From: Morinoia aosen
Lineage: Eukaryota > Arthropoda > Malacostraca > Amphipoda > Talitridae
Assembly: GCA_030386875.1 (NCBI GenBank)
Contig: CM059560.1
Location: 41,582,757 to 41,646,756, forward strand
DNA length: 64,000 nt
Reading direction: 5' to 3'
Both the position numbers and the translations under genes were made by a program. Positions 48,016 to 60,829 of this stretch are shown here, piece after piece. The first letter of the stretch is position 1, and every line of letters starts with the position of its first letter. The notes under the pieces were generated by a model that had not been told where the DNA came from, did not search any database, and worked only from the letters and a program-made list of their open reading frames with translations.

Positions 48016-51000
48016 CTGCGGGAAAGAAACACAGTTTGGTTTGTATCTTGCTTCAGTCTAGTCTGTTTATTTCACTGCATGGTAATCACGTAAATGTTTT
48101 AGCACCCAGATCATACATCGAAATTTAGGCCTGAAGGTCATCTTATCAACTCTCATTGAAAAATTGTCCTGTTTCGTTCAAATTTTTAGAAGCCCAATGC
48201 AAGAATGAATAAAATAGAAATTTTCAATAGACTGAAATTGCAAATTGTGCTATGAAAATAATTTTTTGTCGTAAGCTAGTATTTTGTTCTCATTTATAAT
48301 TACAGAAGTCTAATTGAAGAGCTTTCGTATTCGAGGCTTTGATTTTCAGTTTTAGTGCACGCGTGATTTCAAATGGACGGATAATTTTAAAAACCAATGG
48401 CTGTGGGTGGCGAATTTTTACGCAGATAATCTCTGTACTCAGGCAATGCATTGGAAAATTTACTTATGTTAACACCTAATTTACTTTGGTGTCAAACTAA
48501 CCAGAGATGGAGCGCTAGACATAATGGACATCGATTCTTGTTTTCCTTCCGTAAACTCAACGTCTTCGTTATACTTTTTCTATTGAAAGTTTTTAGGGGT
48601 AAAATTTATGTGTACATATACTCGAAATGTCAAACCACATGCATGTTGAATCTCTAACTATGGAGTTACCTGAGATACTTCACAACACTGCAGTCCCTGA
48701 CGTTAACTTCAACATTGAGCTCACTACTACGTAAAACTCACAAGCAAGAGGAACATGTACAAGCTAAACACATAAATTAACTTTTCAGTCTTCCCCAGGG
48801 CATGAGATCAGCGATTTTATATAAAGCTCAACATTTATGTAAAGCTAACCGTTTTTCCATTTGTTCCAAATACAGCTAACACTAATTTTGATTCATATTA
48901 TCGAGATGTGACTGTTTTAGAAAGCCTACTCGTAAAAAAATAGGTTCAGATAACTTAAATTGAAAAAGTGGAAAACTGACGTGGTAGAATTTGAAGATCA
49001 GTCAGGACATAGAACTAAGAAGTAAGGAGACTCAACTAATTATAGTATTCCATCCCCTGCTGTTGATGAGCGTGTTAAGAATCGTTGACGTATCAGAACA
49101 TTCATTATATTTATTTATTGATAGTGTCAGATACACTCAACTTCCTGACTTTTATCTGCCAGACCAAAAAATTTAACTACCATGAACCCGATTTTGAGCT
49201 GATTGACATAGTGAAGTGTAACGAGCCACCCAAAGGTGAAATATATAGGGCATTTTCTGCGAATCCCAAAGAACAAAATAAGAGTGTTGGTGCGAAGGCA
49301 CAGAGTGGTGCAATCTTTGCTCCAATTTGGTAAGAATTAAGGGCGTCACGATGTTGACGGCTCACCTGGCGATGGCCTCGGGGTGGGGGCCGGCCTTGAA
49401 GGGCATCTCTGGAGGTCCGTGGGGTTGCTGAAGGGGTTGGGTCCAGGGGGCGGCGGGATGAGGGGGCAAGGGCAACCCACCGTGGGCCAGCAGGGCCGGG
49501 TGAGGCAGCGCCCCACCGTTCAGGGCCATGTATTGGGCCATGAAAGCTTTAGGAGGAGGATTATAACCGTTGGATAGCAGAGGGGACTTGTCCATGGGTT
49601 CACCTTCTGAACATCAGGGTGAGGCGATAGTGCCGACGGCGTACACGTAAGAAAAAGACCAAAGCCAACAGGACATTCCAAAGATATTCAGTCAAATGAA
49701 AGAACAGAATTGACAGACAAAAACGACGTTGTGCGTGCAGAACGAAGATGAATCAACGGAAAAATTTGGTATGGTTATACAGAGAATAAATTTGAAGTAT
49801 TGAATCTCATAGAGAATTTGATTTAGAAAATAAAAAAGAGAGGAGTGGTGCAGAAGTAATAAGAAGGAAGTAAACTCAAAATACAAAGAAGTAACGATTA
49901 TTTACTTATTCGACGAGCAGTATCAAGTTACATTTGATTGGAATAGGTGAAAAATGGTAAATATATTAGGAAATCAAGGAAAGTAGAATACCATGTAAAA
50001 AAATGAAATTTGGAGCACAAAATTAGAGCAATGTAATGAAATCATTATTCAAAAGATAATCCAGCGGTGAAATTAAAAAGAAGTACATGGTTGGCGTGAA
50101 GATTGATGATTTTTAAATAAAAGCAGGGAAGAATCACGCATGAAAATAAATAATTGCGAAGTAACCAATTGCGAGTGTGCAAGAAGAGTTTAGTAAAGTA
50201 AAAGTGGAAATAATAAGTGAAATGTGTATGTGGAGCGTGGACGGGTTGGAGGTTGGAGAGAGAAGATATACGAAGAGTTAGTTAATAGATAATGGTGGAA
50301 TTCAAAATTCAAAATCTCAGTTTACATTGAATGTTCCATAATCTTAAAATGAACTATCTCCTGAAAATATGAAGTACAACAAAGGTAATGTTCTAAGTGA
50401 ATTGAAAATTTTCCCATTGCATGAGGTACGTGCCATTTCCATTCATTTTAATTGAAAGACAGACAGTGTAAGCATTTGAATTTTAATATTAGTTTCTTTG
50501 ACTCTTATTAAAATGAAATAAATAGGAACTGCTTATGAGACTTGCTATCACAATTACGATTTCAAAGAAGACTGCTTGTATAAAAGACAAAATGATAATC
50601 TGGCAGGGAACTCGTGAATATATTGTACTTCAGCGTAAATCTTTCATTTAATTTATACTAGTTGCGTAAAACTAAACATAGACATTTTTATGAAATTATC
50701 CCTGGAAACTCTCGAAATATCGTTAGATGGCGTTGTTTCAAAATTTTCAGTTTTGTGTGAGCCTGACAGAAGTTTCGTTATTTGTAACACATAATATAAC
50801 CCATAAGCGCTTGCACAATATATAACACTTAACATTACTTCTAGGTTATAAACCTGGAGACTTTTAGCAAAATACAAAGCCTAACTTTGAATGCATAACA
50901 TTACCCTAACATCACCTTAAATGACATCAAACTCACATTTCACGCGCTAGAACATTGCTCAGTTTTTGCAGTAAAGTTAAGAGGACTCCCGGTGAAAAGT

Positions 51001-51713
51001 CACGTGTAATGTGTTGGTCTGACGTCTTTAACATCTGTTTTGAAATCATGAACTTATTTTAGCGTGCAAAGTTTATAATCAGTGCTTGATTTTATTGGTA
51101 TTTCCATTGGCTTGAGTCATGTCCCCAGTAAGTGAACATTAATTGTACAGGATCAGATGTTCTGTAATATTCTTTCCTATTTATGAACCTCCATATAGCT
51201 CAGGAAAAGTTTGTCCTGATACGATTCATCAACATTAAGCTATGAAAAAAATTAGACAGTGAAACGTATACACGAATTCAGTTTTCTCTTATTTAACTCT
51301 TTGAAACTCTAAAGTGGCAGCGTGCATAAAGGCAAATGGTGAACAGCTGTTTAATAATAAAGAGCAAAACATGTTCATCGGAAAAGAAAAACTACCAACC
51401 TATTGGCATTGACAGGTTCACAAATTATTTTCCTCCCTCATGCCAAATTTCACGCATTCTATCAGGGCAATCGTACTTTAATTTACCTCAAATTATTTCA
51501 GAAAAAAATTATGTATTAATCACGGTTCGCACGTTGTCATCCCGTTTCCTCAGCAACATAAGAAAAGCGCCTGACGCGAGCAGGACTTGACATAAAACTT
51601 CAAGTACTCTGGCTCTAAAATCTTGAATTATGCTCTACAAGTAGTCCAATCAATATTAACAGAGCAGCGTTCAACACGGAGACAGAAACGGACCTCGGCA
51701 CGGAGAAACTCAC
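48016..51713 (-). other. dac: dac introns A-B and B-C
   Basis: Apart from exon B (49366-49606), only AT-rich intronic DNA is seen. Short ORFs at 48451, 48991-49365, 49692 and 50653 have no support. Confidence 0.6.
49366..49606 (-). CDS. dac: dac exon B: Pro/His/Gly-rich linker
   Basis: Residues 63-143. The acceptor gatgttcag is followed by AAGGTGAACCC, read as (A)AA GGT GAA CCC ATG, so the exon begins KGEPMDKSPLLSNGY. It continues NPPPKAFMAQYMALNGG and a Pro/His-rich stretch, and ends GPHPEAIA with AG|gtgag. The Met codon inside is not a start, because the frame is open back to the acceptor and in phase with exon A. The composition (Pro, Ala, Leu, Gly, His) fits the disordered linker between the two Dach boxes. 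The YMALNGG stretch looks like conserved linker sequence, but I cannot verify that without a search. Confidence 0.88.
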
Positions 51714-51898
51714 TATGGGGGTTGGGTGGGGCCCCGTTGAGGAAGGGTGGGCCCACGCCGTCCATGCGGGTCTTCTTGAGGGCCATGAGGGCCTCAGGGG
51801 ACAGCCCGTGGGGAGGAAGGGCCCCATGCACCACTCCTTGTGCCCCAAGGCCGTAGTTGAGAATTTCGTGGGGCCTCTTTGGTGGTCTGCCGGGTCTG
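51714..51898 (-). CDS. dac: dac exon A: post-DachBox-N segment with SRPGRPPKR
   Basis: First recognised exon, residues 1-63 of the visible partial protein. The acceptor is gcgccccag and the exon opens with the last base of a Ser codon. It then reads RPGRPPKRPHEILNYGLG and on through GLSPEALMALKKTRMDGVGP. SRPGRPPKR directly follows DachBox-N in known Dach proteins and resembles an AT-hook core (GRP flanked by basic residues). The donor is ATA|gtgagt, leaving one base that combines with AA of exon B to give Lys. A 54-bp minisatellite begins about 19 nt upstream of the acceptor, so the branch-point region lies in repeat DNA. An ORF reading on past 51714 is intronic. Confidence 0.92.
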
Positions 51899-51916
51899 CT
51901 GGGGCGCAACACATGA

Positions 51917-52455
51917 CGCGGTCAGATAAAGCTGATATTATCGGGTCTCATCAAATTGCTTTATTTCAATATTGGGTCAGATAAAGCTGATATTATAGGA
52001 TCTCATCAAGCTGTTTTATTTTAATATTGGGTCTGATAAAGCTGGTATTATCGGGTCCCATCAAACTGGTTATTTTAATATTGGGTCTGATAAAGCTGGT
52101 ATTATCGAGTCCCATCAAACTGGTTATTTTAATATTGGGTCTGATAAAGCTGGTATTATCGAGTCCCATCAAACTGGTTATTTTAATATTGGGTCTGATA
52201 AAGCTGGTATTATCGAGTCCCATCAAACTGGTTATTTTAATATTGGGTCTGATAAAGCTGGTATTATCGAGTCCCATCAAACTGGTTATTTTAATATTGG
52301 GTCTGATAAAGCTGGTATTATCGAGTCCCATCAAACTGGTTATTGCAATATTGGGTCTGGTAAAATTGATATTATCGGGTCAGATCAAACTGGTTTATTT
52401 TAATATTGGGTCAGATAAAACTAATATTGTCGGGTCTCACCAAACCTTCAGATAT
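51917..52455. repeat. 54-bp minisatellite abutting the exon A acceptor
   Basis: About ten units of 54 bp (GGGTCTGATAAAGCTGGTAT core). The central six are almost identical and the edge units diverge (GGTCAGATAAAGCTGATATT). The stop-free unit gives false ORFs on both strands (51993-52470). The first unit lies 19 nt from the dac exon A acceptor and supplies its likely branch-point region. Confidence 0.95.
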
Positions 52456-53044
52456 GAATTTACGTATTAAAAACTAGCGTTTAGCTGGTTCGTTTCTGTT
52501 GGGATAAATATAGAATAAAGATTCAACAGTAAACCTGCACGTTCAATATTTCAAAAAATTTTAATAAACATTAAGAATTTTTATACAAGTCTAGAGCTGG
52601 AACAAATGCAGGCTTACAACATGCCTGTATCTCCAATGTTGAAATGAATAAACTCTTGCATTTAACGTGTAATTATTAGTGAATTATACATCATTGTCGG
52701 CTTTTTTGTACAAAAATATTGTCTGCTTGCTTCAGGTGATCAGTGGAACGTGTTCTGCTGCTATCGAATAAGCGAAACATGATCGATTTTCAAGATGCAA
52801 CATTTAAAGATCGCGGTCTAACAGCGCTCGATCGAGAAACAGTGAGTAGATTTTTTTAAATATTCAAATTGTAGCACTTCTTGGAATTTTTTTTAACTTC
52901 TTCATCCTTCACAGCTCAAACAGAATACTGTATTGTCGAATAAGAACATATTTTAGCAAACAAGACTTCAAAGCACCTTTGCTTGCATTGAACAGTTTGA
53001 AAACACTTAACACGTTAACCTCCATGTGAGCCACCGGTGGTACA

Positions 53045-53660
53045 CGGAGGAAATTTTCACCAAAGAAACGCGTGCTGCTCTGGATGGCTCAGATGTTTGG
53101 AGCAATTTAAAGAACGGGTGGTAGGTGGACCAGTTCTCCATCATCGTTTGAAGTGTCAACAAGGTGGTAGAGGGATTCAGATTTGGTACGGGATTGTCTG
53201 AGGAGCCTCAATAGACTACGGCACCAAATGACATTTTAAATAACTTCAAATGCACACATAGCTCTCCCACTAGAGCACCTTGGACTGTGGTTGAAGAAAC
53301 GGAGAGAATCATTCCGAAGAAACAATACTTTCAAACAACATAATGCCCCCTCACATGAAGCTTATAAAACTACGAAGTATTTCCAAAAACTGGAGTTCTG
53401 TGGGCTCCGAAAGATTTACGTAGTGGCATGCAAATTCCCAAGATGTAAACTAGATAAAAAAAAACAGAGGACCATTCTGAAACCACGACTTTGCGTAAAT
53501 GGACGTCAACTTAAGAACAATGATGAGTTGTGCGATGCCCTGTCTGGATATATCACGGCGAGGAATTACTACAAAGAAGATCCTGTAATAAAAAATTCCA
53601 AAGATCAACGACTTATTCAAGTCATGCCTAAGAAAGGAACGAGTTTTCTAAGAAAATAAT
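53045..53660 (+). pseudogene. decayed Tc1-type (DDE) transposase
   Basis: Shifted frames give Tc1-family transposase remnants in the right order: ETRAALDGSDVWSNLKNGW (about 53062), GGRGIQIWYGIV (about 53165), FKQHNAPSHEAYKTTKYF (about 53329), W-ANS-D-N-I---N spanning a frame change (about 53423), then CVNGRQLKNNDELCDAL (about 53490). These correspond to the LDGPDGW, GGGGVMIW, QQDNAPxH, WP-SPDLNPIENLW and NGRQ--NDELW-A blocks. Decay is clear: in-frame stops, at least two frameshifts, His in place of the Asp of QQDNA, and Lys where the final Glu is expected. Terminal inverted repeats were not found. A 122-codon ORF at 53291 covers only part of it and is not a gene. Confidence 0.8.
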
Positions 53661-56600
53661 GCGTTTCCTGAGAAAAGAATGCATGTTTCAAACTTTTTTG
53701 CAATAGATATTCATTTCAATTTCAATTGTTCCATGTTCATTAATTTTAAGAATTTCCTCGGCGCATTTGTCCAGTGCCGAGAAATATTACTTAAATCGCT
53801 TATTCCATGGGTTTCATGGGCTATAATAATCTTTGGTATTAATTTGGCACAATAACATCCCCAGCTAAGTAAGACGTTCTTCATTACAAGCTCCGTATAT
53901 GAATTTCGCACATCAATTTATTCTCCCAACGGAATTTGCTTGTCAAGAGTGCCAACATCCACAGAAAAATTCCTGTAAATTCATCGATGAGTTTTTGACA
54001 TGATCGAGAAAATATCAACTTGAGAATAATTCGATACGTGATTTAAAGAAAAACTATCTATAGAAATATACCTCAATATATCTGCGTGAAATTATTCATC
54101 CCCATAGAGATGGGACTGTTCATGTTCATTAAGGAGTCGCACTTATTAAATTTAAAATAATTGATGAGTCTACTGCAGAAAACCAATCATTTAAATTGAG
54201 TCTATCCGTAAAATATTATGGAATTTTTTATCCTTACTCTAAAAAATTAACAATAAATTTCAATAATTTATTTATGTATTGATATATGTACTCATTTATT
54301 TCCTTTTTTATGTAGCTGTTGAAACCCGATGAACATGATTTATTCGCCGAATGACAAGTTTGTATTAGAAATTACCAAGTCCCATGAGAAGCTACAAATG
54401 CAAGTTTGTATTTTTAACTTTTTTTCACTTAAGACAGAGTCATACAGAGCTGAACATTACTAACGTAGCCCTCACACACACCCGTTCCCTTCTAATGTGT
54501 CTGCGATTGAGTGATTTGAACTGGAGATGAAAAGAACAGAATTTCTATAACTTTCCCGGAATCGAATAACGGCAATAATGGACGTCCGTCCAGGGACGGT
54601 TCATAAAACCTCAGCTGATGTCCAGAAAAAACTAATAAGCGGAAAATTGGACGAGATTTTATAAAAGCGTCGCAGCGTCGCCAAATGGACGTCAGAAACA
54701 AAAAATTGCAAAAAAATGAGGAGGCATAGGAGAAAAGTCATTGAGTGGAGACTAAACCGATTTGTGGCCTAAAATAAAATAGGGAGTTCTCTTGTAGAGA
54801 CTCTCGTCTAAACATGCCTTTTCCACCTAGTGCTGAAATTCAAGTAATGTGACGTAAAAGTAATATAAGAGTAAAAGTAATAAAAGTAATATAAGTTACT
54901 TTTATTACGTAAAAGTAATATAAGTTAGTTGAAAAGTAATATAAGAGCATCATTCATACTTTGATAAGTTTTATTAACATCGTTGGAACATGAATAGAAG
55001 CATACAAATTTCTTTTAAATTCAATTGGAAACGAAATAAAAACTTGAGGCGAACGTCTCTGTCTCGAGAAGGGTGAAAAACCGCATCTGAACTTCGTTCC
55101 GATTCCATTGAACATCTGCCTCTCAGCTACCAGAGCATCGACAGAAGTTCGTGCAGAAGTTAAGATGGATTATGGGAAAAAGAGGCCCTAATCGTAGTAA
55201 CACAATACCATGTCGATTATAAACACATTGTTGGCGTACCCCTTCCATTTCACCGCTCAATAGTCACGTGGACGCCACTGGCCAGTCTTCTTTGAAGCCG
55301 AGAGCAACCCTTTGCCAGAACCCTAGCATGGCTCGTGCTCCGTACGTGAACGTTAGCCCTTACTCCTAATTTGTGCGCTTTGAGCACGTATTTAGTAGAG
55401 GACTCTCATTCTGAAAGTGCGTCGCATCTCAGCTGTTTATCTCCGCAATTTTTTTTGTTTCGTGCGTCCAGATTGTTCTAAAAAATAGGGGATACTTTGA
55501 TGTGTATGATAATGTAATAAAATAACATTGTTTTAGGTTTTAGTTTTGCTAATCTTTCAAATACTTTAAGTAAAGTTAAAAGGGAAAGCAGTCTTACAAA
55601 TTATTATGTCATGTTGAATAGCCGTATTAACTAATCAGACATGTGGCTTACATCAATAGAGACATGGGGCTGCCTTTATAAACCTAATGTACATACTTGA
55701 CATTGGAATAAACATCTAGCCCCTGCAATGCACAACGCCATATTATCTGTTTATTACTATTTCTACACCTCCTTTCACCTCCTTTTTTATTCTCATATAT
55801 GATTTGATTGATCCTGAGGCAAAGTCCCAGCTGCTGAAGCACGGGAGTCACCGGAACTGCCTGTAGTTAAAACACCTTTGGCTAAAAACAATGTCAATGC
55901 TTCGAAAGTTGATCATCTTAGGACCACATGGCAGGCGTCTCGGTCTTCTCAAGCAAAAAGAGGAGCTGGCGACGGTGCAAAAACTCACAAAGAATGAGGC
56001 ATCAAACGGCGGGCTAGCAGCTGATGCTCATGCAGTCGACGGCCAGCCAATGTCCGATGAAAAACTACCACTTCGCTTGCGAAAAAATACAGCGATTCTC
56101 AGCGTTCTTTAAGGTGATCTCATTTATTAAACATATTTTTTCTCGTTTTCAAGAACACACTGTTTAAGGTTACTCTGATCCTTCTCTCTTGTGTAAATGT
56201 CTATCAAAAGGAAAGCGTAATAAATATGGAAGATGAAAGGGTGACGTAAACTGGGCTAGCCTTTGAGAAACTTGAAGAGTGTATGAAATGGATGATGAGA
56301 ACGCGGCATAAAGGGCCAAAATTTCTTCGAAACTGTACTATAATAGTCTGTACATCATGTGCATGCCAACTAGTTTGCCGGATGCTAAATTCTAAACACA
56401 GAAATAACTTTTACAGGCAGATTGATTACTTTCTTGTACTAAAAGTAATTTCTTTTCGATGTCCGGTAGCAGATGACCACACGAAGTAACTTAATAGCCG
56501 TTCAGTGCAGCTGCTGAATGCTGCCCCGCTATTCAATTCCGTCTCTCAGACACAGAAGACGAATTGGCGGCGATGCACAATCGCGACGATAGCTCAATAG

Positions 56601-59600
56601 GTCAAGTGTAGGCATTAAAGGTGACTGTGATGGCCAATAAAGCCTTCAATTAATTATTTTGCTCGTCTCCTTTATCAGTTTTAAATACATATAAAACGAC
56701 ACACTCCTGATCAATTGCACAAATATTTAACTTTTTAATTCGATTTGAATACTTTTGATTACGTTCTCTTGAAACTCCCTCATCGAAAACTTACTACTTT
56801 TAAATATTCTAAAGTTAAACAGGTATTAATAACTACTTCAATTTTTACATTAGGATTCCTCCTAAGTCTTTGAAACTTTTTTACCGTTTGTTATCACTTC
56901 GTGCTAGGTAAACTTGAACACAAATAAAGTCAGCTCTGAATTCATTTTTTCTGAAGTGCGTTCATTTTTATCACTAGTGAACGTTAACTGAGTCTTATTG
57001 TTCTGCGGGTAACTTTTGGCTGACTAAAATCGGCAGATTTATTTCTGTAGTTAACGTAGAGGAAGTGTTGTATTTTCAATTGAACTAACAGATTTTTCCT
57101 AATAATCTTCACCTACCAGAATAAAACAAAACCAACAGATAAATATCTTTTTAAACAGCAGTTCATGCCTTATTCATATGACGTTGCAAAAACTCCAACG
57201 CTGGTCCACACAACGTATTACATTCAGTCTAACAAAAACCGTCATTCTAAATGAATTAAAATTACCGCAGCAAGCCTACCACGCAATTAGAAAAATCATA
57301 AACCATAATTCATTTTGCATTGCATTAAAGCTACTCAATTTGCTCATCATTTATCGTATTCCATTCGGTACAAGCAAACGGTCTCAGTGAATGGAGACGC
57401 GTGCAATCATTCTATTGGCAGAGCGCGTCCGGCCGCTGCAGCTGGCGCGGAGCACCGACGACATACAGCGATCACTATCACCTACGACCCAAACAATAAC
57501 AATTAGGAGAAGTCTTTGATGTTAAGTGCGCGAGTTAGTCTGTCAAAGAGAGTGTTTGTTTGGTCTGTTTGTTGGAACAAAGCGCGCCGTGACTTGCCTA
57601 GCTTCCACAGAAAGGAGAAGGTTAAGGAGTGTAGAAATAAAGAGGTGCCCGTCTGTCTCAGACTCAATCAGTCGGCGCTTTCATCATGTAGCGAGGTTTT
57701 TCTAGAGAGGAGCTCTGAAACCAGGACTTTTGGTTCTTTTCTAACGGGGAATTCGATTTTACATTTAAAAAAGAAGCATGTGAAGGGTGATGCAGAATTA
57801 AAGAGTACTATGAAATTTTTATATCTGCATTGTATCATCTGTGAAAGATAAGCTATTGAAGCATGGGACATGTGTCCGGTATTGGCTGTTTGAAAAATGA
57901 AATGTGGAGGAAAAATATTTGGACATGAATTCGTCTCTAAAAGACTACCAGTTTTCTGATGAAACTGCATGTACATTTACTTCTATAAAAATACTCTAAT
58001 TTAGAAAAACGCAATGAAAAATAAGTTGCTGAATCAATGAGGATTCTTTATACCTAAAATACAGTGAATAAGCATCCGTGAGCATAGACACAGGAGTCCT
58101 TGAGTTTTTTCATTGTTACTTCTGAGTATAAAAACATTCGGAAATAATTCTTCTTTTGTAAGTAGAGCAACTAGCCTCGTAGTTTGTGTCTATAAAATAT
58201 TGCACATTCACGTATAGAACACTGAGGAAATCAAACAACATTTCTTTAGCATTACCTAACTGAAATGATCCAGTTGAACTTTCCAATACCGTTCGAAGAA
58301 CACGTTATAATAACAGTTACAAATTTCTATTACTTCACAGTTTCGCTAAATTTATATTACGTTACAAATTAATTACTCAATTAAATTCTGATCTGAAGAC
58401 TCCGGTTTTACTCACTGTGGTCTGTCACCAGAAATGTAACAATAGAGATTTTTAGTGACTTTCTCTTCATGTCTTCATAATTATTTTCAGCGACTGCAAT
58501 ATTACCACACAGCACCAGCATTTCCCCATCACTCTCGAAGTGATTCTTAAATAAAAAATGTAGCAAAAAAAATGACAGGAAGTTGATCCAACTCCATTCC
58601 CATGAAGTCAGTTTAAAAATAAGAGCATCTGATTTAAATTTCATATTCTTTTTACTGTTCAATTCCCGCAGTTGAATTTATTTTCTTTTTCTTTTTATCT
58701 TTTTACAAGGTCAAGTTTTTCCCGTGTAATTTCGCATAGTTTATATGTAGGTCAATTCAACGCGTTAGGAACTTTTTCAATAATATAAAAAATTATAAGA
58801 AAAACAACCCAAGCTGATGCTAGCAGTGTCGCAAATGAATATAAAATTGAAAATGGTTTTTTGATACCGTATTATACGATTTCATCGCACTAACTTGCCG
58901 CGAGGATATTTCCATATCAAATTTAACACCAATTATTATTTCATCGAAGTATTTTACTATATTTTAAATGGGCTATTTGTACCTCAATTCAATCTCCAGC
59001 CACCGTGCAAATGAATTTTTCATTGAGATTCGCAGTGTGAAAGCGTTTTATAACACTCCCTCACTGCCTGATAAAATCACAGAAAGCAATCGATGCATTG
59101 TAATCCTAGGTTTAGAGCTCCACAGTGGACTTCCTTCCATTACAAATGAAGGTAAAGATGTATAAATGGTTGCCTAATCTATAAAATCTGCCTGCTGTCC
59201 CGCGTATCCCGTTGCTGCGCGGTGCGGGGAGGGTATTGGTACACCAGTCCTACAAATCGTGATGATAACAAAGAAGCGCTTCGATAAGATCGACCGCAAC
59301 TAAAGAGCGTCTGCAAATGCTCGCAGCCTTTAAAACCACAGCCAGATGGCGCTGCGGACCAGTTCCGGTAAAGCGAATACAAATGCAATCTTCCAGCTGG
59401 CCGCGCTAAAAAATTGATACGCGCCACGAATATGTTTCGTGATCTGAGTAATATATTAGCGTTAACATCAGCATGGAACTGAATATCATTACTTCTCAGT
59501 TAATTTGCTTTCAAATTCATATAGAGGAAATTGACCGTTCGTATAAATACACTGTGTATTTATACAACATAAACTGAGTGATGAGTGAACTGATTTGAAA

Positions 59601-60829
59601 ATATCTAAAACAACTCGTTATCGATTATTATATGCTCAATAACTAATTCAACATTTTTTATCGTTAGCTCGTCTAATGTCATAACTTATCCCCTACAAAC
59701 TGCAATACAACGTCTGACATCGACTTTTCTTGCTCGTGGACACTCAATCACAACAATGACTCAGCCATGATAAATTATTTGAAAACTTGTGATCTGTTTC
59801 AGACAGGAATTTTTGAGCGAGTGTGAACTGGCCACAAGTGACCCACTCAAATAAATCTCAAATACGACGCTTTGTTTTCACGAGATGTTAAAACTCATGA
59901 ATTAGATCCCTCTCAGCCACGTGAAACTTTCCCCACTCAAAACACGAAGCCTCCATTAAACAGAACATCCGCAAGTACAGTACGCATTAACGCAAGATGA
60001 AGTCACGTAGCATACGTCAGAGCGCGCTGCTGGTAACCGCCGAGCATCCTGCTAAGTAATTCATCAGGCGTCGCTGTCGGCGACTGGTGGAACAAATCAT
60101 GCAAAACACGCGCGGGCAAACGTCCAGATGCTGGATTCCCAGCTCCGAGATGAGGATATCACGGAATGAGATCAATATTCCTTCGCTAATTCAGGCAGCA
60201 AAACTTTGTTAGCCCGGTGCTCCTGACGCATATTACGCAATTCATCTACAGCGCTCAGGCAGAAAACACGATCTTCTGGCAGGAAATAATTGCGGCAGAT
60301 CAATTGCACGTGATGGGATACTTCTGAAGTTGGGTATTACGTCAAATGTAGGAAATGACTGAATATTTACAGTAGTATCAACTTTTCAGCAAATGATGAT
60401 TCATTATTTTCTTAGTTGTTCTCCACGAAACGCTTCTAGCCCCTTAATAATATTATTAATATGTATTAGTCTGAAGAGGCTTTTTTGCATGCGCACTATT
60501 AAAATCGAAGTCTAAAATGATCTCAAAGGATGCCCTCTACTATCACTAAGCAATTAGCATCATAACTAGTATTCATATTCATATTTTTCATAACTATTAT
60601 CACATCATTGTTGTTATTTTATATCTATTACGTTTCACTAGTAATATTATTAAAGCATAACTTCACAACCATTTCTAATACAACTTTTAACTTATTCATT
60701 ACCATTTTAATATTGAATTAATATTATCTATCTTCAGTTTTCTCACTACTTCATTAATAGTGAATAAATATCATCTGTTTTCAGTTTTTTACTCACCACC
60801 AACCAGCACAAGCAAAGATGAAGTAGACC
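53661..60829. other. no gene recognised
   Basis: Upstream or intronic dac DNA by inference. Besides the small repeat at 54850-54945, the region 55820-56112 has a GC-richer stretch open in two overlapping plus-strand frames (55891-56112 and one ending KTHKE). I do not recognise either. ORFs at 57516-57976, 58408 and 58968-59427 are also unrecognised. Confidence 0.5.
54850..54945. repeat. short AGTAATATAAG repeat with an inverted copy
   Basis: GTAAAAGTAATATAAG-like units occur about five times, and one inverted stretch (ACTTTTATTAC) can pair with them. AT-rich and non-coding. Confidence 0.75.

Larger units (their letters stand above)
27110..51898 (-). other. dac: dachshund gene, 3' part (locus; ten exons)
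   Basis: Dachshund is a nuclear transcriptional co-regulator of the Ski/Sno/Dac family. In flies it acts with Eyes absent and Sine oculis in eye specification and in leg and brain patterning. Here ten minus-strand exons (A to J) join in one frame: 51714-51898, 49366-49606, 47965-48015, 42754-42896, 42142-42483, 41618-41866, 40795-41043, 39997-40080, 36439-36564 and 27110-27561. Each intron starts GT and ends AG, and each split codon is completed in phase, giving about 707 residues plus a stop. Identification rests on SRPGRPPKR at the N-terminal end and on the DachBox-C coiled coil (SSLENLLGNIQNLLKVA onward, residues about 460-553). Introns are 2107, 1350, 5068, 270, 275, 574, 714, 3432 and 8877 nt. 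The start codon and DachBox-N are not in the window. The exon chain is inferred by eye, without transcript support. Confidence 0.92.

Noticed and set aside
49362..49595. Met at the start of the exon B ORF as a translation start
   Set aside because: The frame is open through KGEP back to a good acceptor and joins exon A in phase.
51993..52470. ORFs on both strands with 18-residue repeats
   Set aside because: The 54-bp unit (18 codons) is stop-free on both strands; the array is intronic or upstream of exon A.
53291..53659. 122-codon ORF as an intact gene
   Set aside because: It reads out of frame through the D-x-N-x-I-E-N motif region of a decayed Tc1 transposase and lacks the upstream half.
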